In this document: positions 43,194 through 52,495 of the stretch, piece after piece
How the letters are laid out: the number at the start of each line of letters is the position of its first letter
Numbering within the stretch: position 1 is the stretch's first letter
Source: an uncultured Clostridia bacterium
Lineage (GTDB): Bacteria > Bacillota > Clostridia > Christensenellales > UBA1242
Length of the DNA: 64,000 bases
Assembly (NCBI GenBank): GCA_947625515.1
Contig: CANQOO010000001.1
Span: 124,001 to 188,000, forward strand
Direction: 5' to 3'
Position numbers and translations under genes: made by a program
The notes under the pieces: generated by a model
Database searches by the model: none
Told to the model about the DNA's origin: nothing
What the model saw: only the letters and a program-made list of their open reading frames with translations

Positions 43194-44027
43194 ATGGCGA
43201 AAATCAAATCGGCAATTCAGTTTGGGCTGGTGTATATTCCGGTGGTGCTGCATTCTTGCACCAAAAACACGGATATCGGATTTAATTTGCTATACAAAAA
43301 GACGGGGCAAAGAATTAAATATAAAAAAACTTGCGAAAACTGCCCTGCCAAAATTTCGCCTGACGACATTGTGAAAGGATATGAATATGAGCGAGATAAA
43401 TATGTGGTCATCACTCCGCAGGAATTTGAAAAACTGAAAACAAAACGCGACGAAAACATAGAAATATTGCAATTTTCAGGCCTAAAAGAGATTGACCCAA
43501 TTTTTTATCAGGACTCTTATTACGTTCAACCCATGGGGGCGAAGAATGCATACGCACTCCTCACGCAAGCCCTTGATGGCGAGAAAAAAGTGGGCATTGC
43601 CAAGGCTGTCCTTGGGCAAACAGAGTGCCTCATCGCACTTAGGGCGATTGATGGGCGTCTTGTTATATCAAAACTTCACTTTGCGGACGAAGTGCAAGAA
43701 AATCCCGTGCAGGTGCCAAGTGAGGTGGTCAAGAAAGAGGAACTGGAACTTGCAAAAAAACTGATTGAAAACATGACTAAAAAGTTTGATGCCACCAACT
43801 TTAAAAACGAATATAAAGAGCGGGTCAAGAAGGCGATTGCGGATAAGATTGCGGGACAAAAAATTCAGACTCCGCGTGCGGCTCGCCCAAAAAGTGTGGC
43901 AAACCTTATGGACGCATTGAGACAGTCCGTTATCAGCAGTGAACGACCAGCAAAGAAAAGCAAAGTCCGCAAGATTGATGAGGACGCCGCTGGCAACAAT
44001 ATCGTGAAAATGAAAAAACGGGCATAA
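43194..44027 (+). CDS. ku: Non-homologous end-joining protein Ku
   Basis: A 277-residue bacterial Ku homologue that forms a ring on DNA ends. Typical features are AIQFGLVYIPVVLHSCTK, NLLYKKTGQRIKYKKTCENC, DDIVKGYEYERDKYVVITPQEF and LHFADEV. The C-terminal tail is Lys/Arg-rich (KKSKVRKIDED..KMKKRA), as in Ku proteins with a basic DNA-binding extension. AGAGGTG precedes the ATG. The usual partner LigD is not adjacent. Confidence 0.93.
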   Translation: MAKIKSAIQFGLVYIPVVLHSCTKNTDIGFNLLYKKTGQRIKYKKTCENCPAKISPDDIVKGYEYERDKYVVITPQEFEKLKTKRDENIEILQFSGLKEIDPIFYQDSYYVQPMGAKNAYALLTQALDGEKKVGIAKAVLGQTECLIALRAIDGRLVISKLHFADEVQENPVQVPSEVVKKEELELAKKLIENMTKKFDATNFKNEYKERVKKAIADKIAGQKIQTPRAARPKSVANLMDALRQSVISSERPAKKSKVRKIDEDAAGNNIVKMKKRA

Positions 44028-44131
44028 ACAGATTGAAAGTTGTTCCATTTAAATTCAAAAAAGCAAATATCAATTAAAATTAAAATACTTCTTAAAAATC
44101 GCAAGATAAATAAAAAAATGCAGTAAAAATT

Positions 44132-44160
44132 AAAAACAGGCTCAAAAAGCCCGTTTTTTT
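44132..44160 (+). terminator. Terminator after ku
   Basis: AAAAAC.GGC / GCC.GTTTTT stem with one mismatch and a T-run. The sequence from 44161 to 44269 is AT-rich. Confidence 0.6.
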
Positions 44161-44269
44161 GAATTTTTTCGTTTTATTGTGATATTTTTGAGTATTTTTG
44201 CAGCGAGATACTTAATTCAAGTTTTTGCAACATAATTCTTTTCGCAAATTTTTTGATATTTTCCGCGTT

Positions 44270-44974
44270 TTATTTAATTACAACAAACAAAACTGAAAGT
44301 GCGATGAGGATTTGGGCGATGTAATACAGAATGTGGTTGACGTAAATCCACATTTTCGCTGTCTTGCCGCCAAAATATTGCAGCGACAGAACAAGGTCAG
44401 AGAGCAGAAAACAGATAAGCCCGCTGGCAAAAATCCAGAAAATTGGCACGAAAATGGCGATGGAAATGGAAAAAGCCATCATGAATGTCAACGCAAGGCT
44501 GTAAAGAGCGACAATGATGAGATTTTTGCCAAAATTCAGCCCCATCTTTTTGGACGGCAGCAAAATTGCACAGGTTAAGATGATTGCCGCTCCGATTGAG
44601 GCGAGGATGCTCCACACCAAAATGTTTGGTGCCGCATCAGTGCAGAACATGATTGCACCCAAGAAGTAGAACACATGTCCCAAGGCAAAAGATAGCGTGC
44701 CGGAAACGAAATATTGATTGCCTTGATTTGGATACATAATTTTCAGGTCAAGTAAAATGTCGCCCACAAGCCCAAACACAAGTCCGCACACGCAAAGCAG
44801 GGCGAAGGAGGTTGCTCCGCTTGCCTTGACGGCAAAAATTGCACTGAGAATGAAGCTTAGTGACGCAAAAGTTTTGAGCATCAAGGAGTAAATGGTGGCT
44901 TTTTGCGACCTAAACCAGCAAAATATCACGCAGAGAATAAGTGAAAGTGAAGCAAAAACAATGCTTTCAATCAT
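44270..44974 (-). CDS. Lysoplasmalogenase-like membrane protein (YhhN/TMEM86 family)
   Basis: A 234-residue protein with about eight hydrophobic segments. Family motifs are visible: FGLVGDILLDL, LSFALGHVFYFLG and LLSDLVLSLQYFGG, with the conserved Asp pair. Known members hydrolyse the vinyl ether of lysoplasmalogens. GGAGGA precedes the ATG. It lies downstream of an alpha/beta hydrolase and glycerol kinase on the same strand, consistent with ether-lipid or glycerolipid turnover. Confidence 0.82.
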   Translation of the reverse strand: MIESIVFASLSLILCVIFCWFRSQKATIYSLMLKTFASLSFILSAIFAVKASGATSFALLCVCGLVFGLVGDILLDLKIMYPNQGNQYFVSGTLSFALGHVFYFLGAIMFCTDAAPNILVWSILASIGAAIILTCAILLPSKKMGLNFGKNLIIVALYSLALTFMMAFSISIAIFVPIFWIFASGLICFLLSDLVLSLQYFGGKTAKMWIYVNHILYYIAQILIALSVLFVVIK

Positions 44975-45160
44975 AATCTTCCTCCAATTTTGAAATTTTT
45001 CAAATATATGCTTTTAAAACAGTTATCTTTGATTTTTTTAATTTTTATAAAATCTTATTAAATTTAATAAAATTTCTATCATTAAATTTGCTAAATTTCC
45101 ATTATTAAAATTTAAATATCCATGAAATTTTCACGAAAAATTTTCAGAATTTAACTTATT

Positions 45161-46489
45161 TTAATTTTCAAAGAAATTTAAAATGTCCTCATAAACTTCT
45201 TCTTTATTTAACTCATTCAAAAGTTCGTGACGAGCGTCTGGATAGAGTTTAAGTTTGGAGTCGATGTTGTTTTTGAGATAAATTTTGTGCAGTTTTTGCA
45301 CCTGCTTGCCTTGCTCGCCAACAGGGTCCTTGTCGCCAGCAATAAGGAAGAGTTTTTTGTCGCCAATTTTGTCGATGCCGCTGTTTATTTTGTGCATATT
45401 CTTCACCAAACTGTGATAGAAACTGAATGGGAATGAGCCGCCGCAAAGGTCGTCGGCAAGATATTTGTCAAAAACTGCTTCATCTCGGGTCAGCCAGTTG
45501 CCACGCTCGAAACCTTTGCCATATGACTTGATGCAAAGTTTTTCCGCCAGTCCGCCACGCTTATCTTTGCTGTTGAACGGGCGAAGGGCGGACACCAACG
45601 GGCTTCCGAGCGTGAACAGAAAATTGGAGCCATTGGCTGTGCCGCAAATGACCGCCTTTTGGATGTGAGGCGTAAGTTGAACAAGTTTTTGTGTGAGCAT
45701 GGAACCATATGAATGCCCAAACACATAAATTGGCAAAGAATATTTTGCATTGGCAAAGTCAATAAGTCGCAACTGGTCTTGCACGCTCTCAGCAAAAATG
45801 TCCTTTTCGCCACGACCATAATCGTCAGGCGACTGCATTGTGCGGCCATGTCCTCGAAGGTCGCTTAAAATCACAATATAGCCATGGGAATTTAAAAATT
45901 CGGCAAATGGTCGATATCTCAGACAATGTTCTTGCATGCCGTGAATCACCAGCACAACAGCCTTGGGGTTTTTGACATCTTCAAAAAGATAGGTGCAAAG
46001 TGGCAAATCGTGGAAGCCCAAAATGGCAATTTGTTTCGGCTCGTTCACCTTTTCGGTTTTGTTCCCTTTCTTATTTAAAACATTTTTTGCAATTTTTGCC
46101 GGTTTTTTAGCACTTTTTGTATCTTTTTTAGCATTTTTTGTTTCATTTTTAGCAGGTTTTGTTGATTTAGTTACGGCTTTTGCAACTTTTTCGTCCACTT
46201 TTTTATCATTTTTTGCTGATTTTGTTGAATTTGTTGGCTTTTTGGCCGCTTTTTCGGCCACTTTTGTGGCTTTTTTACTGCTTTTTACAACATTTTCCAC
46301 TTTTTTTGTTCTAATTTCTTCGTTCTTTACACCTTTTTGAGTCTTTTTTGCAGTTTTTGGCTCTTTCTCAGCGACTTTTGTGGATTGTTTTGCAGTTTTT
46401 GGCTCTTTTTCGGCTACTTTTGTAGATTTTTTTGTATTTTTCTCCTCATTTTTTACACTTTTTTGTGTGTTTTTTGCTTTTTCAGCCAT
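45161..46489 (-). CDS. Alpha/beta hydrolase (monoacylglycerol-lipase-like) with Lys-rich N-terminal domain
   Basis: 442 residues. Residues 1-150 are a Lys/Ala/Thr-rich, histone-H1-like low-complexity domain with a repeated STKVAEKEPKTAK unit. From about 152 a hydrolase domain follows: VIHGMQEHCLRY (oxyanion HGM), LRGHGRT, nucleophile VFGHSYGSM (Ser near 260), acid AGDKDPVG and His ARHELLNE. This is the serine hydrolase/monoacylglycerol lipase pattern. AAGGAG precedes the ATG. There is no signal peptide; the tail could bind nucleic acid or acidic surfaces (inference). It lies between glpK and yhhN. Confidence 0.85.
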   Translation of the reverse strand: MAEKAKNTQKSVKNEEKNTKKSTKVAEKEPKTAKQSTKVAEKEPKTAKKTQKGVKNEEIRTKKVENVVKSSKKATKVAEKAAKKPTNSTKSAKNDKKVDEKVAKAVTKSTKPAKNETKNAKKDTKSAKKPAKIAKNVLNKKGNKTEKVNEPKQIAILGFHDLPLCTYLFEDVKNPKAVVLVIHGMQEHCLRYRPFAEFLNSHGYIVILSDLRGHGRTMQSPDDYGRGEKDIFAESVQDQLRLIDFANAKYSLPIYVFGHSYGSMLTQKLVQLTPHIQKAVICGTANGSNFLFTLGSPLVSALRPFNSKDKRGGLAEKLCIKSYGKGFERGNWLTRDEAVFDKYLADDLCGGSFPFSFYHSLVKNMHKINSGIDKIGDKKLFLIAGDKDPVGEQGKQVQKLHKIYLKNNIDSKLKLYPDARHELLNELNKEEVYEDILNFFEN

Positions 46490-46634
46490 ATTTTTTCTCC
46501 TTTTTGTATTTAATTTTTTGATTAAATTTTCATTTAATTTTTGTTTAGAATTGCTTAGTTGTTGATTTTTTTTAATGCATTTGCTTAGTTTTTATTTTTG
46601 AATTTTTGTTTAATACTTAGCATTTTATGTTTTT

Positions 46635-48074
46635 TCACGCTTTTGAAACGGCCTTTTTCCAGCCGTCATAATTTTTTCGTCGTTCCTGTTCGCTCATTTT
46701 TGGAACATATTCCTGACTGCTGTGAGTGAACTTTTTGATGCCCTCTTTTTTCATCAGCCCAAGCGACATCATCGCCACAAGAATGGCACCCATCACAGTG
46801 GACTCCGTAAATTTGCTTTTCACCACTTTGTGATTGAGACAGTCCGCCAAAAATTGCAAAAGGAATGGGTTTTGGCTTCCGCCTCCATCCACACTGATGT
46901 CGTTGCAGTTTGTTCCGCCCTTTTTAATTTCGTCCACAAGGGTTTTTGTGTTGTATGCCATTCCTTCCATGCAGGCTCGCACCAAGTGTGCTTTGGTGGT
47001 GGAGTAGGTCATGCCCACAAAACACGCACGGGCATTGTCCTTCCAATAAGGTGCTCCAAGCCCGGTGAAGGCAGGCACAAAATACACTCCCTCATTGCCG
47101 GGCAGGCTGTTTGCCATGTCAGAAATTTTGCTGAAACTCTCAAACTGACCGAGGTTGTCCTTCAAAAAGTTTAGCCCAGAGCAGGCACTATATATGCTCC
47201 CTTCCACTGCATACTGCGTTTGCCCATCAATGGTGCTGGCAACGGTGGTCAACAGATTTGGGAAGGTCGTTTTGTCGTTTTTGCCCAAATTGGAAAGCAC
47301 AAATCCGCCCGTCCCATAGGTGACTTTGGTGTCGCCCTCCAAAATTGCACCTTGACCAATCATGCTGGACTGCTGGTCGCCAATCATCGCCACGATGTTG
47401 GCTTTGAAAAGTTTGCAATATCCAAAGTTTGCGTCGCAGGCACAAATTTGCGGCAGCGAATCTTTTGGAATTTTAAATAGGTCAAGAAGTTGGTCGTCCC
47501 AACTTAAAGTGTGGATGTCCATAAGCATGGTTCTGCTGGCATTGGTGGTGTCGGTGACATGGTTGCCGGTCAGCCGAAACGCCAGAAAGCTGTCAATTGT
47601 GCCAAAACACAGGTTGTGGGTGCGTGCAAGTTTTCTTGCCAGAGGCACATTTTGCAAAATCCACTTCATTTTGGATGCACAGAAATATGCATTTGCAATC
47701 AGCCCGCATTTTTGCTTGATAAGTTTGCACGCGTCTTTCCCAAGGCGTGCGACCATGTTTGCCGTTCTGCGGTCCTGCCAGACAATGGCGTTGCAAATTG
47801 GCTTGCCGGTGCGTCTATCCCACGCCACCACTGTCTCTCGCTGGTTTGTGATGGCAATGCCGATGGGTGCATCAACATTGTTGCGGCGAAGAATCTTTTT
47901 CGCACATTTTTTGACAATGTCAAAAATCTGTTCTGCGTCTTGTTCCACCCACGCTGGGCGAGGATAGTGCTGCGTAATTTTTTGCCCCTCGCTGTCCACA
48001 ATTTCTTTGCCATCAAAAAGAACACATCTTGCACTTGTGGTGCCTTCATCAATCGCCAAAATGTATTTTTTCAT
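46635..48074 (-). CDS. glpK: Glycerol kinase
   Basis: A 479-residue FGGY-family kinase that phosphorylates glycerol to sn-glycerol 3-phosphate. N-terminal AIDEGTTSARCVLFD, NQRETVVAWDRRTGKPI, GDQQSSMIGQGAI and the FGGY C-terminal motif region DGGGSQNPFLLQFLAD identify it. The conserved regulatory His region near THNLCFGTIDSFLAFRLTG is present. The start at 48074 (MKKYILAIDEG) follows GGAGATAGGAT. Divergent from the FAD-oxidoreductase operon that would oxidise its product. Confidence 0.96.
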   Translation of the reverse strand: MKKYILAIDEGTTSARCVLFDGKEIVDSEGQKITQHYPRPAWVEQDAEQIFDIVKKCAKKILRRNNVDAPIGIAITNQRETVVAWDRRTGKPICNAIVWQDRRTANMVARLGKDACKLIKQKCGLIANAYFCASKMKWILQNVPLARKLARTHNLCFGTIDSFLAFRLTGNHVTDTTNASRTMLMDIHTLSWDDQLLDLFKIPKDSLPQICACDANFGYCKLFKANIVAMIGDQQSSMIGQGAILEGDTKVTYGTGGFVLSNLGKNDKTTFPNLLTTVASTIDGQTQYAVEGSIYSACSGLNFLKDNLGQFESFSKISDMANSLPGNEGVYFVPAFTGLGAPYWKDNARACFVGMTYSTTKAHLVRACMEGMAYNTKTLVDEIKKGGTNCNDISVDGGGSQNPFLLQFLADCLNHKVVKSKFTESTVMGAILVAMMSLGLMKKEGIKKFTHSSQEYVPKMSEQERRKNYDGWKKAVSKA

Positions 48075-48152
48075 GCATCCTATCTCCATTTTTGATAATT
48101 CTATCACAAAAACAATTCTTTCAAAAACAATTTGCAAAATTTTTCCATTTAT

Positions 48153-48182
48153 TTGACAAAAATATTTATTAAATATTAAAAT
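48153..48182 (+). promoter_or_regulatory. Promoter of the glycerol-3-phosphate oxidoreductase operon
   Basis: TTGACA (48153-48158), 18-nt spacer, TAAAAT (48177-48182). The leader of about 240 nt contains a 15-bp direct repeat TGAAGAAATG.GGCTGG (48377-48411). Confidence 0.65.
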
Positions 48183-48426
48183 TGTTTCAAGATAAGATGA
48201 AAGTTTTAAGTGAGCTTCAAATGGAACATCTTATGTCGAGGCGTGCGGTGCAAGTTTGTGCAGGATGTTTGTTGCAAGAAAAGCTTTCGCAAATGAACTT
48301 GTGCGGGGAAATTCCGTTGCGGCGGTGAGATGTTTTTGCAAATAAAATTTGTGCAAGAAATTTTGTTGCGGATGATGAAGAAATGCGGCTGGTGAAGAAA
48401 TGTGGCTGGAAAGGAAAGGAGGGGCG

Positions 48427-49857
48427 ATGAAGAAAAATCAAAAAGAAATTTTTGACTGCGTCATAATTGGCGGCGGAGTGGTTGGCGGAGCAATTTTCAA
48501 CAAGCTTGTCCGACTGGGGAAATCGTGCGTGCTGGTGGATAAGGCAAGCGATGTCGCCACTGGGGCAAGCAAGGCAAACAGCGGTCTTGTGCATGCCGGC
48601 TATGACCCCGCACCTGGCACGCTGAAAGCAAAACTTAATGTCCGCGGGGCAAAACTTTTTCCAAAAATTTGCCGCCGTCTGGGCGTGCCGCTGAGGCATT
48701 GCGGGGCGTTGGTTGTGGGGGATGACAGGCAAAAAGTTGAGGCACTTTTTCAGCGAGGAAAGCAAAATGGCGTTAATGTTGAAATCCTTGACAAATCCCA
48801 ACTGCACGCCAAAGTGCCAAATTTGGCGGAAAATTTGAACGTTGCACTGTGGGCGAAGGACGCTGGCATTGTCAGCCCATATCTTTTCACAATTTGTCTT
48901 GTGGAAGAGGGGATAATCAACGGCGGCAAAGTTTTGCTGGACAGGGATGTTTTGTCGGTCAAGAAAACGGGTGACATTTTTGAGGTGGACACGCAGCAAG
49001 AGAGCCTTTTTGCTCGAAAAATTGTCAACAGTGCAGGTGCGGGCTATAACGAAATTGCCCGAATTATTGGAAGTGAAGAAAAGGAAATTGAATTCCGAAG
49101 AGGACAATATTTTGTTTTCGACAAAAACTCCCTTCCAATTTCTTGCACTATTTTTCCTCTTCCAACAGTGCTTGGGAAAGGCGTGCTGCTTACGCCAACA
49201 ATTGACGGCAATTTTTTGGTGGGACCGACAAGCGAGGCATCGGACGAAAGCACTTGCGTGACAGGCGAAGGGCTGAGGGAAATTCAAAACAAGGCTCGGC
49301 TGATTATGCCGGACATAGATTTTAAAAACGCCATACGCGAGTTTGCGGGCGTGCGAGCAATTTGCGGCGACGATTTTGTCATTGAACGCTCCAAAAAAGT
49401 GGACGGAGTGGTGAACCTTGCGGGGATTTGCTCTCCGGGGCTTTCCAGTGCACCCGCCATTGCGGAAATGGTGGCAAATCTTCTTGACTTCGACGGCAAG
49501 GAGTGCGAAAATTTGAAGAAATTGCAGCCATATGTCATGTTCAAAAACATGAGCAGCTCGCAGCAAAAAGAATGTCTGCAAAGAGATGCTTCTTTTGGGC
49601 AAATTGTCTGCAAGTGCGAAAAAATTACAAAAGGCGATGTGCTTGGGGTTCTTAATCGCCCGCTTGCCATAAAATCGGTGGATGCGGTCAAACGCAGGAC
49701 AAACGCTGGCATGGGAAGGTGTCAAGGCGGCTTCTGCTTCACAAAAGTGGTGTCGGCAATCGCCAAAGAACGCGGGCTGAAATTTGAAGAGGTGCAAAAA
49801 GAAAATCGCGGCAGTTTTGTTGCTGTTGGAGATATAAGGGAGGAAAGCAAATGGTGA
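48427..49857 (+). CDS. glpA: FAD-dependent glycerol-3-phosphate dehydrogenase-like protein with BFD iron-sulfur domain
   Basis: A 476-residue protein. The N-terminal FAD-binding motif is VIIGGGVVGGAIFNKL, and the DAO-type fold continues through GDDFVIE and NLAGICSPGLSSAPAIAEMV. The C-terminal BFD-like [2Fe-2S] domain has CKCEKITKGDVL and RRTNAGMGRCQGGFC (four Cys). The arrangement fits anaerobic-type GlpA; NAD(P)/FAD oxidoreductases of this family also act on other hydroxy acids. AAAGGAGGGG precedes the ATG. The stop overlaps the next oxidoreductase gene by 7 nt. Confidence 0.85.
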   Translation: MKKNQKEIFDCVIIGGGVVGGAIFNKLVRLGKSCVLVDKASDVATGASKANSGLVHAGYDPAPGTLKAKLNVRGAKLFPKICRRLGVPLRHCGALVVGDDRQKVEALFQRGKQNGVNVEILDKSQLHAKVPNLAENLNVALWAKDAGIVSPYLFTICLVEEGIINGGKVLLDRDVLSVKKTGDIFEVDTQQESLFARKIVNSAGAGYNEIARIIGSEEKEIEFRRGQYFVFDKNSLPISCTIFPLPTVLGKGVLLTPTIDGNFLVGPTSEASDESTCVTGEGLREIQNKARLIMPDIDFKNAIREFAGVRAICGDDFVIERSKKVDGVVNLAGICSPGLSSAPAIAEMVANLLDFDGKECENLKKLQPYVMFKNMSSSQQKECLQRDASFGQIVCKCEKITKGDVLGVLNRPLAIKSVDAVKRRTNAGMGRCQGGFCFTKVVSAIAKERGLKFEEVQKENRGSFVAVGDIREESKW

Positions 49858-51071
49858 CGGACGTTGTTGTGATTGGCGGCGGCCCGGCGGGCATGAGCAG
49901 TGCTCTTGCTGCCTCAAAGACTGGGGCAAAGGTGGCTTTGGTGGAGCGGGACGATGTGCTGGGAGGCATCCTCAATCAGTGCATTCACAACGGCTTCGGG
50001 CTTCACTTTTTCCACGAAGAACTCACTGGGCCAGAATTTGCCCACCGTTTCAGGAAAATGGTGGAAAAGGACAAAAACATATCGGTGCTTACAAGCACGC
50101 TTGTCACAAAAATTGAAGAAAATGCGGTGCATGTCATGGGCAAAAACGGCGTGCAGACAATCAATGCAAAAGCGGTGGTGCTTGCAATGGGCTGCCGAGA
50201 ACGCACCGCCGGAAACATCTCTCTTTGCGGCACGCGTCCTGCTGGCATTATGACCGCCGGAGTGGCACAAAAAATGGTGAACATTGAAGGCAAAATGGTG
50301 GGCAAAGATGTTGTCATTTTGGGCAGCGGAGACATTGGGCTGATTATGGCTCGCCGTCTCACTCTTGAAGGGGCAAAGGTGCATGCGGTGTTTGAAATCA
50401 ACAACACCAGCAGTGGGCTTAGGCGTAACATCATGCAGTGCTTGGAAGATTTTGACATTCCGCTGCAATATAACACCACCATATTTGAGGTGGTCGGCAA
50501 AGACCGCGTTGAGGGCGTTTTTTATGGCAAGGTGGACGAGCATTTCAATCCGATTGAAAGCACGCGAAAATTTTTGAAGTGCGACACTGTCATTCTTTCG
50601 GTTGGGCTGGTGCCGGAGATGTATATCGCACCCGATGCTACCATTTGCAAAAAGACGGGCGGGGCGATTGTGAATGAGTTTTATCAAACAAATCTGCCGT
50701 GGCTTTTTTCGTGCGGGAACATCTTGCATGTGCATGATTTGGTGGACAATGTGGCAATCGAGGCAGAGCAGGCGGGCAAGTTTGCCGGGCTTTTTGCACA
50801 AAATGCACTGCCACCGCATGGAAATGTGCTTGGCGTGGAGGCTGGCGAGGGCGTCAGTTATGTGCTGCCTTACTCGCTTTTTGAGGGGCAGGGGAAGGTG
50901 AATTTCAAACTGCGACTGAAAGAAAAAGTGGTCAGAAAAACGCTTGTCGCAAAGTGCGGGGCGAATGTCTTGGGCAAGAAATTTATTTTGGCTGGCGTGC
51001 CGGGGCAGATGATGGATTTTGAAATTGAGAAAAATGGTGCCACCGGCAAGATTGTTGTTGAAGTGGAATAG
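49851..51071 (+). CDS. FAD-dependent pyridine nucleotide-disulfide-type oxidoreductase
   Basis: A 406-residue flavoprotein. The FAD motif VVVIGGGPAGMSSALAA begins at residue 4; a second dinucleotide-binding site, DVVILGSGDIGLIMARRL, lies near residue 145. The motif LAMGCRERTAGNI matches the partner subunit encoded next to GlpA-like dehydrogenases in Bacillota. It probably passes electrons from the iron-sulfur GlpA subunit to NAD or another acceptor (inference). It is flanked by the glpA-like gene (overlap 7 nt) and a DUF1667 gene 9 nt downstream. Confidence 0.85.
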   Translation: MVTDVVVIGGGPAGMSSALAASKTGAKVALVERDDVLGGILNQCIHNGFGLHFFHEELTGPEFAHRFRKMVEKDKNISVLTSTLVTKIEENAVHVMGKNGVQTINAKAVVLAMGCRERTAGNISLCGTRPAGIMTAGVAQKMVNIEGKMVGKDVVILGSGDIGLIMARRLTLEGAKVHAVFEINNTSSGLRRNIMQCLEDFDIPLQYNTTIFEVVGKDRVEGVFYGKVDEHFNPIESTRKFLKCDTVILSVGLVPEMYIAPDATICKKTGGAIVNEFYQTNLPWLFSCGNILHVHDLVDNVAIEAEQAGKFAGLFAQNALPPHGNVLGVEAGEGVSYVLPYSLFEGQGKVNFKLRLKEKVVRKTLVAKCGANVLGKKFILAGVPGQMMDFEIEKNGATGKIVVEVE

Positions 51072-51080
51072 GAGGAGCGT

Positions 51081-51419
51081 ATGGAGAAGCAAATGATTTG
51101 CATTATGTGTCCGATGGGCTGCAGCCTGACCATCAAAAAGGAGGGCGAAGAAATTGTTGTGACCGGCAATGGCTGCAATCGCGGCGTGATTTTTGCCAAA
51201 GAAGAACTTTCTTGTCCGAAGAGAATCGTGACGACCTCTGTCAAGACAAAATGCGGACCAAAAGCGTGCAAAACCACCATTCCAATCCCGAAAAATCTTG
51301 TCTTTCAATGCGTGCAAGAGATTGACAAATTGCGATTGGATGATGCCAAATTTGGGCAAGTTGTCATCCGCAACGTGCTTGGCACTGGGGCGGATGTTGT
51401 CATCACGGCAAACGAATGA
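51081..51419 (+). CDS. DUF1667 domain-containing protein
   Basis: A 112-residue protein starting MEKQMICIMCPMGCSLTI. Four Cys in the CIMCPMGC...GNGCNRG pattern look like an iron-sulfur or zinc site. DUF1667 proteins are regularly encoded after the GlpA-like and FAD oxidoreductase genes and are thought to serve as a small redox subunit. GGAGGAG precedes the ATG. Third gene of the operon. Confidence 0.9.
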   Translation: MEKQMICIMCPMGCSLTIKKEGEEIVVTGNGCNRGVIFAKEELSCPKRIVTTSVKTKCGPKACKTTIPIPKNLVFQCVQEIDKLRLDDAKFGQVVIRNVLGTGADVVITANE

Positions 51420-51432
51420 AATTCTTGCCAAT

Positions 51433-51460
51433 AAAAAATCCTCCGCTTCACTGCGAAGGA
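51433..51460 (-). terminator. dapA terminator
   Basis: Minus strand: TCCTTCGC / GCGGAGGA stem and six T. On the plus strand only an A-run follows, so it serves dapA. Confidence 0.75.
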
Positions 51461-51505
51461 AAAATGAGTTTTCACTTAAAATTAAAGTTTTTGCCAATTT
51501 TATGG

Positions 51506-52408
51506 CTAAATTTTGCAGTTGGATTTTGCCTCTGTTTTGGGCAGCAATGCACCCAGGGCGGAGTCAATTTCTTTTTTATGACCTTCTTCCAGAGGGGTGA
51601 GCGGCGGGCGGACGACATTTTCGATGACGCCAAGTCGGCTGAGTGCATATTTGACGGGGATTGGATTCGGCTCGCAGAACATCAAGTTGTTGATGTCAAA
51701 AAGTTTGTCGTGCATTTTAAGGCATTCGTCCATCTGTCCTCTTTTTGCCCACATTTTTGCGATTTTTGCAGGAAAAATGTTGCTTGTCACGCTGATTGTC
51801 CCGCTTGCACCCAGGCTGAGAAAGAGTTGATATAGGTTGTCGTTGCCGCAATAGAGTGGCAGTTTGCCGTCCAAAGTATGTGTCATGCTTAGGATGTGAT
51901 TGATGTCGCCATTCGCCTCTTTCAGGCCGGCAATTTGCGGCAGTTTGCACATTTCAAGCATGGTGTTTGGCAGAATGTTCACGCCCGAACGTGACGGAAT
52001 GTTATAGACGATGATTGGCAATGCGGAACGCTCGCAGATGGTTTTGAAGTGCTTGACAATGCCGTTTTGTGTGCATTTGCAAAAATATGGCGTCTGCACA
52101 AGACAGGCGTTCGCCCCGTATTTTTTGGCTTCGCCAATCAGGCGAATTGCCTCTTCCGGATTGTTGGAGCCGGCACCTACAATAAGTTTGCAATCTTCAT
52201 GCAGCAGCGAGCGGACAAAACGAATGAAATTTTTCCGCTCCTCGCTGGAAATTGCCATGCCTTCGCCGGTGGAGCCTAGCACCAAAATTGCGTTGACGCG
52301 GTTTCTTAGCTGCATTTCCACCAGCCTTTTTGTGGCGAGCCAGTCTATTTTGCCCTTACTGTTAAATGGCGTGACAAGGGCGGTGCATGTGCCTTCAAAA
52401 ACCTTCAT
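51506..52408 (-). CDS. dapA: 4-hydroxy-tetrahydrodipicolinate synthase
   Basis: A 300-residue TIM-barrel aldolase that condenses pyruvate with aspartate semialdehyde in lysine/diaminopimelate synthesis. The Schiff-base Lys is in QIAGLKEANGD, the catalytic Tyr in IIVYNIPSRSGVN, and GSTGEG contributes Thr. The N-terminus FEGTCTALVTPFNS is standard. GGAGGG precedes the ATG. Not adjacent to other lysine genes; located after an XRE regulator gene on the same strand with a terminator between them. Confidence 0.95.
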   Translation of the reverse strand: MKVFEGTCTALVTPFNSKGKIDWLATKRLVEMQLRNRVNAILVLGSTGEGMAISSEERKNFIRFVRSLLHEDCKLIVGAGSNNPEEAIRLIGEAKKYGANACLVQTPYFCKCTQNGIVKHFKTICERSALPIIVYNIPSRSGVNILPNTMLEMCKLPQIAGLKEANGDINHILSMTHTLDGKLPLYCGNDNLYQLFLSLGASGTISVTSNIFPAKIAKMWAKRGQMDECLKMHDKLFDINNLMFCEPNPIPVKYALSRLGVIENVVRPPLTPLEEGHKKEIDSALGALLPKTEAKSNCKI

Positions 52409-52432
52409 TTTCCCTCCATATTTTTTTATATT

Positions 52433-52490
52433 GAAAAATCGAGCGTTTTGTGCATGACCACTTGCGTGATTTATGCATGGACGCTCGATT
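52433..52490 (-). terminator. Terminator of the XRE regulator gene
   Basis: Minus strand: AATCGAGCGT pairs with ACGCTCGATT around a loop of about 33 nt containing a GCAT inverted repeat, followed by five T. Confidence 0.65.
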
Positions 52491-52495
52491 GTTTT

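Noticed and set aside
48217..51497. Very long open frames on the minus strand (about 570 and 527 codons)
   Set aside because: They run antisense through the FAD oxidoreductase genes, whose families and ribosome-binding sites are clear; their translations are His/Asn/Phe-rich and match no family.
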